Source of the DNA: Coprococcus sp. OM04-5BH | Lineage (GTDB): Bacteria; Bacillota; Clostridia; Lachnospirales; Lachnospiraceae | Assembly (NCBI RefSeq): GCF_003482105.1 | Contig: NZ_QULM01000001.1 | Location: 186,001 to 250,000, forward strand | DNA: 64,000 bases | Direction: 5' to 3' | Shown: piece by piece, positions 1 through 9,798 of the stretch | Layout of the letters: each line of letters begins with the position of its first letter | Position numbering within the stretch: the stretch's first letter is position 1 | Notes under the pieces: model-generated | Told to the model about the DNA's origin: nothing | The model's database searches: none | What the model saw: only the letters and a program-made list of their open reading frames with translations | Position numbers and translations under genes: made by a program

Positions 1-208
1 TCCTCAAATAGTAGGTCATAGCCAACTCTCCCATTTCGTGGGTCCCTCTCTATGACATATCGTCGGAGCCATGCATAATCACTCTCTTCGTTCGTGAAGG
101 CTCCTCCTCAAATAGTAGGTCATAGCCAACTCTCCCACTTCGTGGGTCCCTCTCTATGACATATCGTCGGAGCCATGCATAATCACTCTCTTCGTTCGTG
201 AAGGCTCC
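1..208. repeat. Tandem array 1: two 104-bp hairpin-forming units
   Basis: Two direct copies (1-104 and 105-208) differ at one visible base (T or C inside CCCAYTTCGTGGG). Each unit holds two inverted repeats: GTCATAG/CTATGAC with an inner CCCA/TGGG, and GGAGCC/GGCTCC with a short inner stem. A third copy starts at 209 (TCCTCAAA) and then diverges. The array may continue left of the window. The string ATATCGTCGG followed by the GGAGCC stem also occurs next to a different stem at 51405-51455, so this is one family with the repeats there. No ORF is credible here. Confidence 0.9.
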
Positions 209-418
209 TCCTCAAACATGGGCTTTGTGCCGGTAGCAAGGTCAAGCCTCATAACGAAAAATTCACTATGTATGTGCTTATACATTATATATGAACCGTG
301 CCACCACATACCGGTAAAAATGTTCAAAAAAATCAATATTTTATTCTTAAATGGCTGCCAATCAAATACAAAATCATGTATCCTGATTAGTGGATTTGAT
401 CCAAACATTTTTTTAACT
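209..418. other. Intergenic stretch after array 1
   Basis: This is the 3' flank of the dehydrogenase gene. At 217-253 there is an imperfect inverted repeat (ATGGGCTT / AAGCCTCAT) that may be a degenerate last unit of the array. The rest is AT-rich. I see no terminator with a clear T-run, no RNA gene and no ORF with a ribosome binding site. Confidence 0.5.
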
Positions 419-1474
419 TTAATCAAAAACCTTCTTAAGCACTTCGTCATTATAAAGGACTTCTTTTGCCTTATCCCTGTACTGCTGCTCATGGAGATAA
501 GTGTGTCTGTGCGGCTTGATGGATGGTGCCATATCTATAGCCGCAGCGAAATCCTCTCTCTTAAGATCAAGGGTACTTACATAATCCCAGAAGCCGGTCT
601 TCTCAAATATCGCATTTACCCTGACATATCTGTGATCCTGAACCACTGCCATAATGTATGTGGCAATGCCCACCTGGATGCCGTGAAGCTGCGGTTTCTC
701 AAGCATTTTATCCAGTGCATGGGATATGAGATGTTCACTGCCCGAGGTAGGTGTACTGCCGCCGGCGATCTCATTTGCAACTCCACTCATGGCAAGGGAG
801 TCTAACAGCTCCTTGAGGAACAGATCATCATGTATAGTTTCAAATGGTGTACGGACAAAGCTGTTCACAGCCTTCTTGGCGATCATAACAGCGAAGTCGT
901 TCATCTCGCTGTAGCCGTTGCTGGACTCAAATAACCAGTCATAGAGGGCTGTGATCTTTGACACCATGTCACCTATGCCTGAATATATGAACCTGTCCGG
1001 TGCACTCTTTATTATCTCCGTATCTGCAATGATACCGTATGCCATTCTTGCAGGCACTGAAGTTCTCCTGCCATTGACAATAAGGGAAGCACTGGCAGAG
1101 GAAAACCCATCAGATGATGAAGATGTAGGAATACTTATAAACGGAAGCTTTCTTAAATATGACGCATATTTCGCCGCGTCTATAACCTTTCCCCCACCGA
1201 TACCTACGATAGCCTGTGCCTTTGCATCTATGTTAAATGCCAGCTCAATAATGTCATTTATATTGACCGTATCCAACTCCCTGTATTCCAGAACCTTTAT
1301 ATCCTTCTCCTTAAGAGAGCCCATAACTCCCGCTCCGAACATGTCAATAAGTCCGTTTCCAAAATAAATAACTGCATTGTGCATACCTGCATTTGCAAGG
1401 TATGTGCCAAGATCATTAAGAGCCCCCTTTCCTATCTTAAGAATTGTTGGTATAGCAATATGACTTCCTGCCAT
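419..1474 (-). CDS. Iron-containing alcohol dehydrogenase family protein, glycerol-1-phosphate dehydrogenase-like (AraM/EgsA type)
   Basis: This 351-residue protein belongs to the dehydroquinate synthase/glycerol dehydrogenase fold. GIGGGK (91-96) is the NAD(P)-binding glycine stretch, and PTSSSSDGFSS (from 116) is typical of sn-glycerol-1-phosphate dehydrogenases. D169 in SGIGDMVSK, H248 and H252 in GSEHLISHALD, and H264 are the expected metal ligands. By family it would reduce dihydroxyacetone phosphate to glycerol-1-phosphate in the cytoplasm; related glycerol dehydrogenases are the alternative. A GGAGG ribosome binding site lies just before the ATG. It is transcribed alone, separated from the upstream operon by the terminator at 1568-1603. 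Confidence 0.8.
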   Translation of the reverse strand: MAGSHIAIPTILKIGKGALNDLGTYLANAGMHNAVIYFGNGLIDMFGAGVMGSLKEKDIKVLEYRELDTVNINDIIELAFNIDAKAQAIVGIGGGKVIDAAKYASYLRKLPFISIPTSSSSDGFSSASASLIVNGRRTSVPARMAYGIIADTEIIKSAPDRFIYSGIGDMVSKITALYDWLFESSNGYSEMNDFAVMIAKKAVNSFVRTPFETIHDDLFLKELLDSLAMSGVANEIAGGSTPTSGSEHLISHALDKMLEKPQLHGIQVGIATYIMAVVQDHRYVRVNAIFEKTGFWDYVSTLDLKREDFAAAIDMAPSIKPHRHTYLHEQQYRDKAKEVLYNDEVLKKVFD

Positions 1475-1567
1475 AATAATTTCCTCCCTTCCATATTACC
1501 CTGATACAGACACCATTATATCAGATATTACAGGTGCGTGGTGTCGATTTACACAAATTTATATATA

Positions 1568-1603
1568 CAAAAATTCCGGTGCACAAAACACCGGAATTTT
1601 TAT
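1568..1603 (-). terminator. Rho-independent terminator, symmetric
   Basis: A perfect stem (AATTCCGGTG / CACCGGAATT) with a 5-base loop is flanked by A-run and T-run on either side. It lies downstream of the ABC exporter/cell-wall-repeat ORF on the minus strand and can work in both directions. Confidence 0.85.
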
Positions 1604-1670
1604 TGCAGGGATACAGACAGCCACCAATGATGGTCTTTTCCCTTTTATATCAGAAAAGCAATCATAAACA

Positions 1671-1886
1671 TTATGCTCTGCTTACCTTTCTGCCATTTTT
1701 AACGTAATATCTGTGTCCATTTGTATATGTAACATAGCCTGTGTAACTGAAATCAACCTTACCGTTCTTCACATAGTACCATACATTGTTGTACTTGATC
1801 AGTGTCTCTGCTGCGAAATTGACCTTGCCATTCTCTACGAACCACCAGCTGTTATTATACTTTATATTCTGATAAATTTTATTCAC
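1671..1886 (-). CDS. Short orphan cell-wall-binding-repeat ORF overlapping the ABC exporter stop
   Basis: This 71-residue ORF begins with GTG inside the last codons of the ABC exporter (8-base overlap, AGTGAATAA). It is almost wholly two and a half repeats of the type YNNxWYYVKNGKVDF, the aromatic/glycine cell-wall-binding repeats seen in full surface proteins at 13421-15043 and 45416-46738. It has no signal peptide and no clear ribosome binding site of its own, so translation would depend on coupling. It is probably the tail of a lost surface-protein gene that was joined here by recombination. The alternative is a frameshifted C-terminal extension of the exporter, but that would place wall-binding repeats in the cytoplasm. 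Confidence 0.5.
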   Translation of the reverse strand: MNKIYQNIKYNNSWWFVENGKVNFAAETLIKYNNVWYYVKNGKVDFSYTGYVTYTNGHRYYVKNGRKVSRA

Positions 1887-4524
1887 TTCTGAGTGCTATG
1901 ACCGGATCCTTCTTGGCTGCCATCTTTGATGGTATAAGTCCACCGATCAATGTCAGGATCACACTGATGATAACCAGTGCAAGTCCACCCTTCCAAGGAA
2001 GTGATGAAACTCCCGGCACATTAATATACTTCTCAATAACCATACTTATAGGAATATTGATCAGCATGGTCACACCAATACCTATTATTCCGGAGAACAG
2101 ACCAATAATAAATGTCTCCGCATTAAATACTCGTGAGATATCCTTCTTTGAAGCACCGATACTTCGTAAGATACCGATCTCCTTTGTACGCTCTAACACT
2201 GATATATAGGTGATAATTCCTATCATGATAGATGAAACTATAAGGGAAATAGCCACAAATGCTATAAGTACATAGGTTATAGCATCGATGATCTTGGTCA
2301 CAGATGACAGCATAATACCGATATAATCTGTGTAGGTTATCTCCTTATCCGGATACTCGTCATTGTACTTGTCGATGAGCTCTGTAAGCTTATCCTTATC
2401 GGCAAATTCCGTACAGTACAGGCTGATGGACGCAGGCTTTGCCAGCTCACTGTAGCCAAGCATGGACATATTGTCATCATAGGTTGAGGTTGACTGGCTG
2501 AAATATCCGTATTGCTTTAACATGTCGAATATCTGGTCTTCTGTCATATCTGCAAACATCTGCTGCATTTCATCTGTCATCTGACCTGATGAAGCAAGCT
2601 CAGACATTATCTGATCCATATCCACATCGTCAATGGTGATCTCCTCACCATTCGCAAATGGAAGACCTGTGATCACATCCTTGTCAGGATCTGCAAGCTG
2701 ATCCTGAATGATCTCAGCCTTCTCGTTTTCTGTAACAATATACTCTGCAAGCTCTGAGGTGTATCCGATGTAGCCCGGCTGGATAGGTGCTGATGAAGCC
2801 TTCTCTGACTGTCTGATAACAGCGGAAACCTTGACCTCCATGCCATTATGAACAACATCATTCAGGAAATCCTCATCTGTGCTCATATCTGTGTATGTTC
2901 CGTCTTCATTCTTCTGGAAGAACTGTGTAGGAAGTACAATCTTGAACTTAAGTTTAAGAAGATCATCATAGGTAAATGTCATCTCCTCCATATCAGGAAC
3001 CTTACCGCCTGCCAGAACGTCTGCCACTATGTCACCGAGCTCCCTTGAGTCTCTGTAACCAAGGTTGTACAGGGCATAATCACTGATATCATTATTCTTA
3101 TCTACAACAAGGACTACCTCGTTCTTGTTCTCAGGCCAATGTCCTGCCAGCACATCGTACTGCTGTGACAACAGCTCCTGATTGTCCATCATCTGGGTCC
3201 ACATATCTGAAGAGTTCGAGCCATAGGTAAATGCTGACATAAGCCCTGAAACCGATTCCTGGGTGTCCATCATTCCACCAAAGCCCATATCATTCATAAG
3301 GGTACTTGGATTTACCTGCTTGATACCGCCCACTGCACTTTCATTGTATGCATATATTGGGGTGTCATAGGTATAGCTGATGTCACTGGTGAGATCCTTG
3401 AAGCCATTTGCCTCGTCCTCGATATATTCTTTAAAGGTCTCAAGATCGTTATCCTTGACCTCTGCCACCATGGAGATGAGCATATCTCCCATGATATCTC
3501 CGGAGTGTACCAGATCATCGTCGTGTTTTCTGGCTTCCTCGCCGCCGTTATTTCCGGTCATTTCCTTTATCATGTCGCCGTAATCCACGGCCTTCTTGGT
3601 TATCTGTATAGGATAAGACGCCAGCGTCTCCTCCTGAACATCATTTATATATCTCTGGAAACCTGATGACAGAGACAGGATCAGAGCTATTCCTATTATT
3701 CCTATACTTCCTGCAAATGCTGTCAGAAAAGTTCTTCCCTTCTTGGTCATAAGGTTGTTAAGACTCAATGAAAATGCTGTAAATACAGACATGGAAGTCT
3801 TTCTCGGCTTGTAATCTCCTTCTGCCTCCCTTGCCTCATCCTCATCTGAAAATGGATTTGAGTCATCTATTATATTACCGTCAAGAAGCTTTACTATTCT
3901 TGTGGAGTATGTCTCCGCAAGCTCCGGATTATGAGTTACCATTATGACAAGCTTGTCCTTGGCAATCTCCTTTAAAAGCTCCATAATCTGAATACTGGTT
4001 TCTGAGTCCAGGGCTCCTGTAGGCTCATCTGCCAGAAGTATATCCGGATTATTTATAAGGGCTCTGGCTATTGCAACACGCTGCATCTGTCCACCTGACA
4101 TCTGGTTAGGCTTCTTATGCATTTGATCTCCAAGACCTACCTTCTCCAGAACCTCCCTTGCTCTCTTTCTGCGTTCTGCCTTTGATACACCTGAAAGTGT
4201 AAGTGCCAGCTCAACATTTGAGAGAACTGACTGGTGTGGTATAAGATTGTAACTCTGGAATACAAAACCGATGGAATTGTTTCTGTAAGAATCCCAGTCC
4301 CTTGCCTTGAAGGACTTTGTTGATTTGCCATTGATCACCAGGTCTCCGCTGGTGTATTGATCCAGACCACCTACTATATTAAGAAGGGTAGTCTTACCAC
4401 ATCCCGACTGTCCCAGGATGGACACGAACTCATTTTTCCTGAAGTTTATGGATATGCACTTAAGAGCCTTCACAACTTCATCGCCGGTCCGGTAGTCTTT
4501 AACAATTTCTTTTAGCTGAAGCAT
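1879..4524 (-). CDS. MacB-like ABC transporter, fused ATPase and FtsX-type permease
   Basis: In this 881-residue fusion the ATPase comes first: Walker [10 protein letters not shown] (38-46), signature [10 protein letters not shown], Walker [13 protein letters not shown] and H-loop VMVTHNPE, all within the first 225 residues. One membrane segment follows near 263-285, then a long extracytoplasmic domain rich in Asp, Met and Gln (about 295-745), and three C-terminal membrane segments, the MacB/FtsX layout. Members of this class use ATP to drive a periplasm-like or wall-side domain and usually export peptides or resist antimicrobial peptides; the substrate is unknown. It has an AAGGAG-like site before the ATG and the 71-residue repeat ORF at its 3' end. 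Confidence 0.9.
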   Translation of the reverse strand: MLQLKEIVKDYRTGDEVVKALKCISINFRKNEFVSILGQSGCGKTTLLNIVGGLDQYTSGDLVINGKSTKSFKARDWDSYRNNSIGFVFQSYNLIPHQSVLSNVELALTLSGVSKAERRKRAREVLEKVGLGDQMHKKPNQMSGGQMQRVAIARALINNPDILLADEPTGALDSETSIQIMELLKEIAKDKLVIMVTHNPELAETYSTRIVKLLDGNIIDDSNPFSDEDEAREAEGDYKPRKTSMSVFTAFSLSLNNLMTKKGRTFLTAFAGSIGIIGIALILSLSSGFQRYINDVQEETLASYPIQITKKAVDYGDMIKEMTGNNGGEEARKHDDDLVHSGDIMGDMLISMVAEVKDNDLETFKEYIEDEANGFKDLTSDISYTYDTPIYAYNESAVGGIKQVNPSTLMNDMGFGGMMDTQESVSGLMSAFTYGSNSSDMWTQMMDNQELLSQQYDVLAGHWPENKNEVVLVVDKNNDISDYALYNLGYRDSRELGDIVADVLAGGKVPDMEEMTFTYDDLLKLKFKIVLPTQFFQKNEDGTYTDMSTDEDFLNDVVHNGMEVKVSAVIRQSEKASSAPIQPGYIGYTSELAEYIVTENEKAEIIQDQLADPDKDVITGLPFANGEEITIDDVDMDQIMSELASSGQMTDEMQQMFADMTEDQIFDMLKQYGYFSQSTSTYDDNMSMLGYSELAKPASISLYCTEFADKDKLTELIDKYNDEYPDKEITYTDYIGIMLSSVTKIIDAITYVLIAFVAISLIVSSIMIGIITYISVLERTKEIGILRSIGASKKDISRVFNAETFIIGLFSGIIGIGVTMLINIPISMVIEKYINVPGVSSLPWKGGLALVIISVILTLIGGLIPSKMAAKKDPVIALRSE

Positions 4525-4904
4525 TCGCTGTCTCCTTTTTCTTAAATAAATACAAAACTATTATCCGCATATACCTGTCATTCATAAATCCACGTAGTTA
4601 TAATTTTCAAATGACAATCTATCATGCAAATGATACCACTTATATTTTTTCATTTCAATGTAAGCGACTTTTAATTTATAAATGTTTAATATAATGCACA
4701 TTTGCAGATTTTGTTTTATATCAAGGCGGCAGCCGTTCTTGATAATTCTTTTTGTTACCGGGGAAATCTTTTTAGTAAAAGCACTTTTATTTTATAGGTT
4801 TATAAGGTATAATTGTGGCAGAATGTGGTGAGGTGGGCAGCAAAATAATGTCTGCAATATCCCCTCATCTCAGAAAATTTAATAACAAATGGAGGACATT
4901 TACA
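4525..4904. other. Divergent intergenic region between the ABC exporter and fba
   Basis: This AT-rich region must carry promoters for both flanking genes. On the plus strand the fba leader (4826-4871) can fold using TGAGG/CCTCA and GCAG/CTGC pairs. A short inverted repeat (ATCAT gcaa ATGAT) lies near 4621-4634. I see no riboswitch class that I recognise. Confidence 0.4.
4785..4813 (+). promoter_or_regulatory. Candidate fba promoter
   Basis: A perfect TATAAT (4808-4813) lies about 92 bases before the fba ATG. The -35 position at 17-base spacing (4785-4790, TTTTAT) is poor, so only the -10 is convincing. Confidence 0.4.
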
Positions 4905-5774
4905 ATGTTAGTTTCAGCAACAGAAATGTTAAAGAAAGCCAAAGCTGGTCATTATGCAGTAGGTCAGTTCAACATCAACAACCTTGAGTGGACAAAGTCA
5001 ATCCTCTTAACAGCGCAGGAGCTTCAGTCACCTGTTATCTTAGGTGTATCAGAGGGTGCCGGCAAGTACATGACAGGATTCGGTACAGTAGCAGCTATGG
5101 TTAAGGCTATGGATGAGGAATTAGGAATTACAGTTCCTGTTGCTCTTCACTTAGATCACGGAACATACGAAGGATGTTACAAGTGTATCAAGGCTGGTTT
5201 CACATCAATCATGTTCGATGGTTCACACTATCCATTCGAGGAGAATCTTGCTAAGTCAACAGAGCTTGTTAATGTAGCTCATCAGCTTGGTCTCTCAATC
5301 GAGTGTGAAGTTGGTTCTATCGGTGGTGAAGAAGATGGTGTTATTGGTATGGGCGAGTGCGCAGATCCTGAAGAGTGCAAGACCATTGCAGATCTCGGTG
5401 TAGATATGCTTGCTGCAGGTATCGGTAACATCCATGGTAAGTATCCAGCAAACTGGAAGGGTCTTTCATTCGAGACACTTGACGCTATCCAGCAGAAGAC
5501 AGGCATCATGCCATTAGTTCTTCACGGTGGTACAGGTATCCCTGCTGACATGATCAAGAAGGCTATTGAACTTGGCGTTTCAAAGATCAATGTAAACACA
5601 GAGTGCCAGTTATCATTCCAGGAAGCTACAAGAAAGTACATCGAGGCTGGTAAGGATCTTGAAGGTAAGGGATTCGATCCTAGAAAGCTTCTTGCTCCAG
5701 GTGCTGAGGCAATTAAGGCTACAGTTAAGGAGAAGATGGAATTATTCGGATCAGTTGGTAAGGCTAACGACTAA
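4905..5774 (+). CDS. fba: Class II fructose-1,6-bisphosphate aldolase
   Basis: This 289-residue cytoplasmic enzyme cleaves fructose-1,6-bisphosphate to dihydroxyacetone phosphate and glyceraldehyde-3-phosphate. LHLDHG carries the catalytic Asp and a zinc His, GSIGGEEDG is the family loop, and VLHGGTGIP and NVNTECQ form the phosphate and metal site. The open frame extends 90 bases further upstream, but the ATG at 4905 is preceded by GGAGG at a normal distance and gives the usual family start (MLVSATEMLKKA). Codon choice is more biased than in the neighbours, as expected for a highly expressed glycolytic gene. It stands alone with its own terminator. Confidence 0.95.
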   Translation: MLVSATEMLKKAKAGHYAVGQFNINNLEWTKSILLTAQELQSPVILGVSEGAGKYMTGFGTVAAMVKAMDEELGITVPVALHLDHGTYEGCYKCIKAGFTSIMFDGSHYPFEENLAKSTELVNVAHQLGLSIECEVGSIGGEEDGVIGMGECADPEECKTIADLGVDMLAAGIGNIHGKYPANWKGLSFETLDAIQQKTGIMPLVLHGGTGIPADMIKKAIELGVSKINVNTECQLSFQEATRKYIEAGKDLEGKGFDPRKLLAPGAEAIKATVKEKMELFGSVGKAND

Positions 5775-5843
5775 TTAAATTTATCTGATCAAACATTCCG
5801 GCATCGGCATTCCATATATGTGGACGCGCCCTGATGTCAGATA

Positions 5844-5899
5844 AAAACAGGAGTCTGATATTCACAGATTTATTCCGTGATATCAGGCTCCTGTTTTTA
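5844..5899 (+). terminator. fba terminator
   Basis: A long stem (AAAACAGGAG..TGATAT / ATATCA..CTCCTGTTTT) ends in a T-run. A second inverted repeat, TTTATCTGA / TCAGATAAA (about 5779-5846), encloses the sequence just before it. Confidence 0.9.
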
Positions 5900-6024
5900 T
5901 AGATCAACTTTCATTTTTTAACCGGACATTTGTATCCGGGAAGATTTGTTCATTTTTAGTTATATGCACATTCTTCTTAACTTATCTGTATATTCTTCTT
6001 AACTGCTCTGTGTCCCGGTTAATA

Positions 6025-6699
6025 TCACTGGTCATCGCTGATATGTGTGATAAGCATCCAGATGATTCCCGACAGAACCAGTATTACCGATGCTGCAAGA
6101 TTTATATAGCCTCCGTACATAAGAATCATGCCCTCACTTCCTATCATGCCCTTGGCTATATCCATGGCTATCCACCAGCCTCCAAGGAATATAGAGACAA
6201 CAAGTTCAATGATCTCAAATACTAAATTGTTGACAAATGACGCCACCAGAACAACCACTGCCGCCGCGAGAAATGCATACAACGCTGTATCCGTAAGCTT
6301 TTCCAGGCCTTTGCTGTATGGCAGGAACAATGACACTGCAAATGCTATGCTGCCTATAATTCCAAAGAAATTCGGCATGTACGAAGCCACCGGCTTGTCT
6401 TCCTCTCTGTCTAAGACAATAGTCCTGCTCTCTCCGTCATAGTCATCCTCCGGCTGTCCCACCACAGGACAATCCTCAAGCCTTAAGGTCTGTGTGTCGT
6501 TTATGTCTTCTGGTATTTCCTCTTTGATCTTTCCCTTCTTCAACTGCTTATTGTAAGCTGCCATCTGCTTGTTATATTCCTCAAGCTGCTGCTCTCTTTC
6601 AAGCATTTTTCTCTTCATAACAGGAGTAAACAGCATGCCACAATACTCACAGGCTGTGGATTTATTATCTATCTCCTTGCCGCATTTTATACATTTCAT
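6025..6699 (-). CDS. Zinc-ribbon membrane protein of unknown function
   Basis: This 224-residue protein starts with a zinc ribbon (MKCIKCGKEID...CEYCG, two CxxC knuckles 11 residues apart). A charged, probably coiled segment (about 30-65) and an acidic linker follow, then about four hydrophobic segments from residue 110 to the end. This layout (zinc ribbon, linker, membrane domain) is common in uncharacterised Lachnospiraceae proteins, and I cannot assign a function. Its leader carries the TGATGTTCAAT motif shared with three other genes in the window. Confidence 0.75.
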   Translation of the reverse strand: MKCIKCGKEIDNKSTACEYCGMLFTPVMKRKMLEREQQLEEYNKQMAAYNKQLKKGKIKEEIPEDINDTQTLRLEDCPVVGQPEDDYDGESRTIVLDREEDKPVASYMPNFFGIIGSIAFAVSLFLPYSKGLEKLTDTALYAFLAAAVVVLVASFVNNLVFEIIELVVSIFLGGWWIAMDIAKGMIGSEGMILMYGGYINLAASVILVLSGIIWMLITHISDDQ

Positions 6700-6720
6700 T
6701 ATTTATCATGTCCTCCGTTT

Positions 6721-6750
6721 ATTGAACATCAGGCAATTTGTAATTTACCT
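6721..6750 (-). promoter_or_regulatory. Recurrent 5'-leader motif, copy 1
   Basis: Read on the minus strand this is AAATTACAAATTGCC then TGATGTTCAATAAA, 22 bases before the start codon of the zinc-ribbon gene. Related leaders precede the genes starting at 43612, 50660 and 59611. Confidence 0.5.
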
Positions 6751-6832
6751 CTTCCGGTAGTTCCCTTAAAGATACATTATAACATTATTCATGCTATTTA
6801 TCTGCAATTTTTTAATTTTGACATATTGTTTA

Positions 6833-6950
6833 AGTTTCTACTCTTAAGATATCCCCCTTATTTCCAGACTTCCCTTATGTTTCTGCTTTTTAAGTACTCT
6901 TCAATTTTTTACTTTTAAAGCACACCTTCAGCTTCTACTTTTTAAGATAT
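6833..6950. repeat. Four degenerate copies of a uvrA 3'-end motif
   Basis: Related strings (TTCTACTTTTTAAGATAT and variants) occur near 6833, 6879, 6905 and 6931 on the plus strand. The last one is the real end of uvrA, including its stop codon. The others lie downstream in non-coding sequence at spacings of about 46, 26 and 26 bases. Confidence 0.5.
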
Positions 6951-9778
6951 TTCTTAAGGTACTGACCTGTGTAGGACTTCTTACACTTGGCAACTTCCTC
7001 CGGAGTTCCCTGGACGATAACTGTTCCACCCTTGGCTCCACCTTCCGGCCCCATATCAATAATATAGTCCGCAGTCTTTATGACATCAAGGTTATGCTCA
7101 ATAACCACAACCGTATTTCCACCTTCACTTAATCTTCTGAGGATATCAACCAGTCTGTCCACGTCAGCAAAATGAAGTCCTGTGGTAGGTTCATCCAGTA
7201 TATATATGGTCTTTCCTGTGCCGCGTCTTGACAGCTCCGTTGCCAGCTTGATACGCTGTGCCTCACCACCTGACAGAGTTGTGGAGGGCTGACCAAGCTT
7301 TATATATCCAAGTCCCACATCCTTTAAGGTTGATATCTTCCTGAGGATCGAAGGTACATTTTCAAAGAACTCACAAGCCTCATCCACAGTCATATCAAGA
7401 ACATCAAATATGCTCTTGCCCTTATACTTAACCTCCAGAGTCTCACGATTGTATCTCTTGCCCTTACATACCTCGCAAGGGACATACACATCGGGGAGGA
7501 AATGCATTTCTATCTTGATGATACCATCGCCTTTACATGCCTCACATCTTCCGCCGGACACATTAAATGAAAACCTGCCCTTCTTGTAGCCCCTTGCCTT
7601 TGCGTCCTTTGTCCCGGCAAATAAATCTCTTATGAGATCAAAGGTTCCTGTATATGTGGCAGGGTTTGATCTTGGACTTCTTCCTATAGGTGACTGGTCA
7701 ATATTTATAACCTTATCAAGCTGGTCGTATCCTATTATATGGTCATGCTTTCCCGCCTTGACCCTGCTTCGGTTCAACCTCCTTGAAAGCTTCTTGTACA
7801 ATATTTCATTTACCAATGAGCTCTTTCCTGAACCTGACACTCCTGTAACACAAGTCATGACTCCCAGTGGGAAATCAACATCTATATGCTTAAGGTTATT
7901 CTCATATGCGTTCTTAACTGTGAGCCATCCTGTAGGCTTCCTGCGTTCCGCCGGAACCTCTATCTTCTTTCTTCCGCTTAAGTATGCACCGGTGATGGAA
8001 TTCTCACATTTCATTATCTCCTCGGCAGTTCCCTCGGCAATGACATATCCACCATTTTCCCCGGCTTCAGGTCCTATATCGATTATGTGGTCTGCCGCAC
8101 GCATGGTATCCTCATCATGCTCAACAACGATAAGGGTATTTCCAAGATCTCTCAACTCACAAAGAGCTGCGATCAGCTTGTCATTGTCCCTCTGATGAAG
8201 TCCGATACTCGGCTCATCCAGTATATAGGCAACGCCCACCAGTCCTGAACCTATCTGGGTTGCAAGCCTTATTCTCTGGGCTTCACCGCCTGAAAGGGTT
8301 CCTGTTGCCCGGTACAATGCCAGATAATCAAGTCCCACATTTATAAGGAAGTGAAGTCTTGATCTGATCTCCTTTAAAATGGCACTTCCTATAAGCTTCT
8401 GACGTTCATCCAGCTCCAGTCCATCCATGAATCTGCTAAGATCCTCTATGGACATCTCCGTAAGCTCTGAAATATTCTTGCCACCTACCGTAACCGCCAG
8501 AGCTGTAGGCTTAAGTCTCTTGCCATGACACTCCTCACATGGAGTGATGGTCATGAAAGTTTCGTATTCAGCCTTCATGGTCTCGCCGCCGGTTTCTCTG
8601 TATCTTCTCTCAACATTCTTCACAAGTCCCTCAAAGGTAATGTCGTAGACTCCTTCTCCACGCTGTCCCTTATAATGGACCTTCACCGGTCTTGAACCCT
8701 CGCCGTATATAAGCAGGTTCTTTATCTCATCGCTGTACTGGCAGAACGGAGTATCCAGCGAAAATCCATACTCTGCCGCCAGAGCACGAAGTATTGCATT
8801 TGAGAAGCTCTTGCCATCATTACAGGACTGCCATCCCATCACGACAATGGCACCCTCATTTATGGATAATTTGTCATCCGGTATCATAAGATCCGGGTCG
8901 AATCTCATCTTAAATCCCAGTCCCGCACAGCACGGACATGCGCCAAACGGATTGTTGAATGAGAAGCTTCTCGGCTCTATCTCATCAATGCTTATTCCAC
9001 AGTCAGGACATGAGAAACTGTCAGAGAAATTGATGACCCTGTTGTTGCCGTCTGTCTCCATGATCTCGATCTTCATAAGTCCCTCTGCCATCTTAAGGGC
9101 TGTCTCCACGGAATCTACAAGTCTGCGTTCAATGTCCGGTCTTATAACAAGACGGTCTATTACCACATCTATGTTGTGCTTCTTGTTTTTGTCAAGCTTG
9201 ATCTCCTCCGACAGCTCATACTGGCTGTCATCTATAACAACTCTCACGAAACCGCTTTTCTTGATCTGCTCCAGGAGCTTGACATGCTCTCCCTTTCTGC
9301 CCCTTACCACAGGTGCAAGTACCATAAATTTTGTCCTCTCAGGGAGCTTGACTATCTCATCTACCATCTGATCTACGGACTGACGGCTTATTACCTTGCC
9401 ACACTTCGGGCAGTGAGGTATTCCAACCCTTGCAAATAATAATCGGAAATAATCATATATCTCTGTAACTGTTCCCACTGTGGATCTCGGGTTCTTATTT
9501 GTAGATTTCTGATCTATGGATATGGCAGGTGACAGACCTTCTATCTTGTCCACATCAGGCTTCTCTGCCTGTCCTAAGAACTGTCTTGCGTAAGAAGACA
9601 GTGATTCCATGTATCTTCTCTGTCCCTCGGCATATATGGTGTCAAACGCCAGCGAAGATTTTCCCGAGCCTGAGAGTCCTGTGACAACTACAAATTTGTC
9701 CCTTGGTATCTTAAGGCTTATATTCTTAAGGTTGTGCTCCCTCGCTCCTTCTATTGTAATGTACTTTCTTTCGCTCAT
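6935..9778 (-). CDS. uvrA: Excinuclease ABC subunit A
   Basis: This 947-residue DNA damage sensor of nucleotide excision repair has two ABC modules, with Walker A motifs GLSGSGKSS and GVSGSGKSS, two LSGGEAQRI signatures and [16 protein letters not shown]alker B motifs. Zinc-binding Cys pairs include CEACKGDG...CEVCKGKR. An ATG 21 bases further upstream overlaps the uvrB stop (TAATG), but the AAGGAT site is placed correctly for the start chosen here, which gives the usual family opening. It follows uvrB directly in one operon. Family length is about 940-960 residues, so the gene is intact. Confidence 0.97.
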   Translation of the reverse strand: MSERKYITIEGAREHNLKNISLKIPRDKFVVVTGLSGSGKSSLAFDTIYAEGQRRYMESLSSYARQFLGQAEKPDVDKIEGLSPAISIDQKSTNKNPRSTVGTVTEIYDYFRLLFARVGIPHCPKCGKVISRQSVDQMVDEIVKLPERTKFMVLAPVVRGRKGEHVKLLEQIKKSGFVRVVIDDSQYELSEEIKLDKNKKHNIDVVIDRLVIRPDIERRLVDSVETALKMAEGLMKIEIMETDGNNRVINFSDSFSCPDCGISIDEIEPRSFSFNNPFGACPCCAGLGFKMRFDPDLMIPDDKLSINEGAIVVMGWQSCNDGKSFSNAILRALAAEYGFSLDTPFCQYSDEIKNLLIYGEGSRPVKVHYKGQRGEGVYDITFEGLVKNVERRYRETGGETMKAEYETFMTITPCEECHGKRLKPTALAVTVGGKNISELTEMSIEDLSRFMDGLELDERQKLIGSAILKEIRSRLHFLINVGLDYLALYRATGTLSGGEAQRIRLATQIGSGLVGVAYILDEPSIGLHQRDNDKLIAALCELRDLGNTLIVVEHDEDTMRAADHIIDIGPEAGENGGYVIAEGTAEEIMKCENSITGAYLSGRKKIEVPAERRKPTGWLTVKNAYENNLKHIDVDFPLGVMTCVTGVSGSGKSSLVNEILYKKLSRRLNRSRVKAGKHDHIIGYDQLDKVINIDQSPIGRSPRSNPATYTGTFDLIRDLFAGTKDAKARGYKKGRFSFNVSGGRCEACKGDGIIKIEMHFLPDVYVPCEVCKGKRYNRETLEVKYKGKSIFDVLDMTVDEACEFFENVPSILRKISTLKDVGLGYIKLGQPSTTLSGGEAQRIKLATELSRRGTGKTIYILDEPTTGLHFADVDRLVDILRRLSEGGNTVVVIEHNLDVIKTADYIIDMGPEGGAKGGTVIVQGTPEEVAKCKKSYTGQYLKKYLKK

Positions 9779-9798
9779 TTTCCTATCCTTCTTTAACA

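Noticed and set aside
218..805. A 195-codon plus-strand frame over the dehydrogenase gene
   Set aside because: It lies opposite a well-supported dehydrogenase and has no ribosome binding site or recognisable protein features.
4826..4871. Riboswitch in the fba leader
   Set aside because: Only a simple imperfect hairpin is visible and it matches no riboswitch motif that I know.
7632..8195. Plus-strand frame within uvrA
   Set aside because: Ser/Leu/Pro-rich composition typical of the antisense of a conserved gene; uvrA fully explains the sequence.
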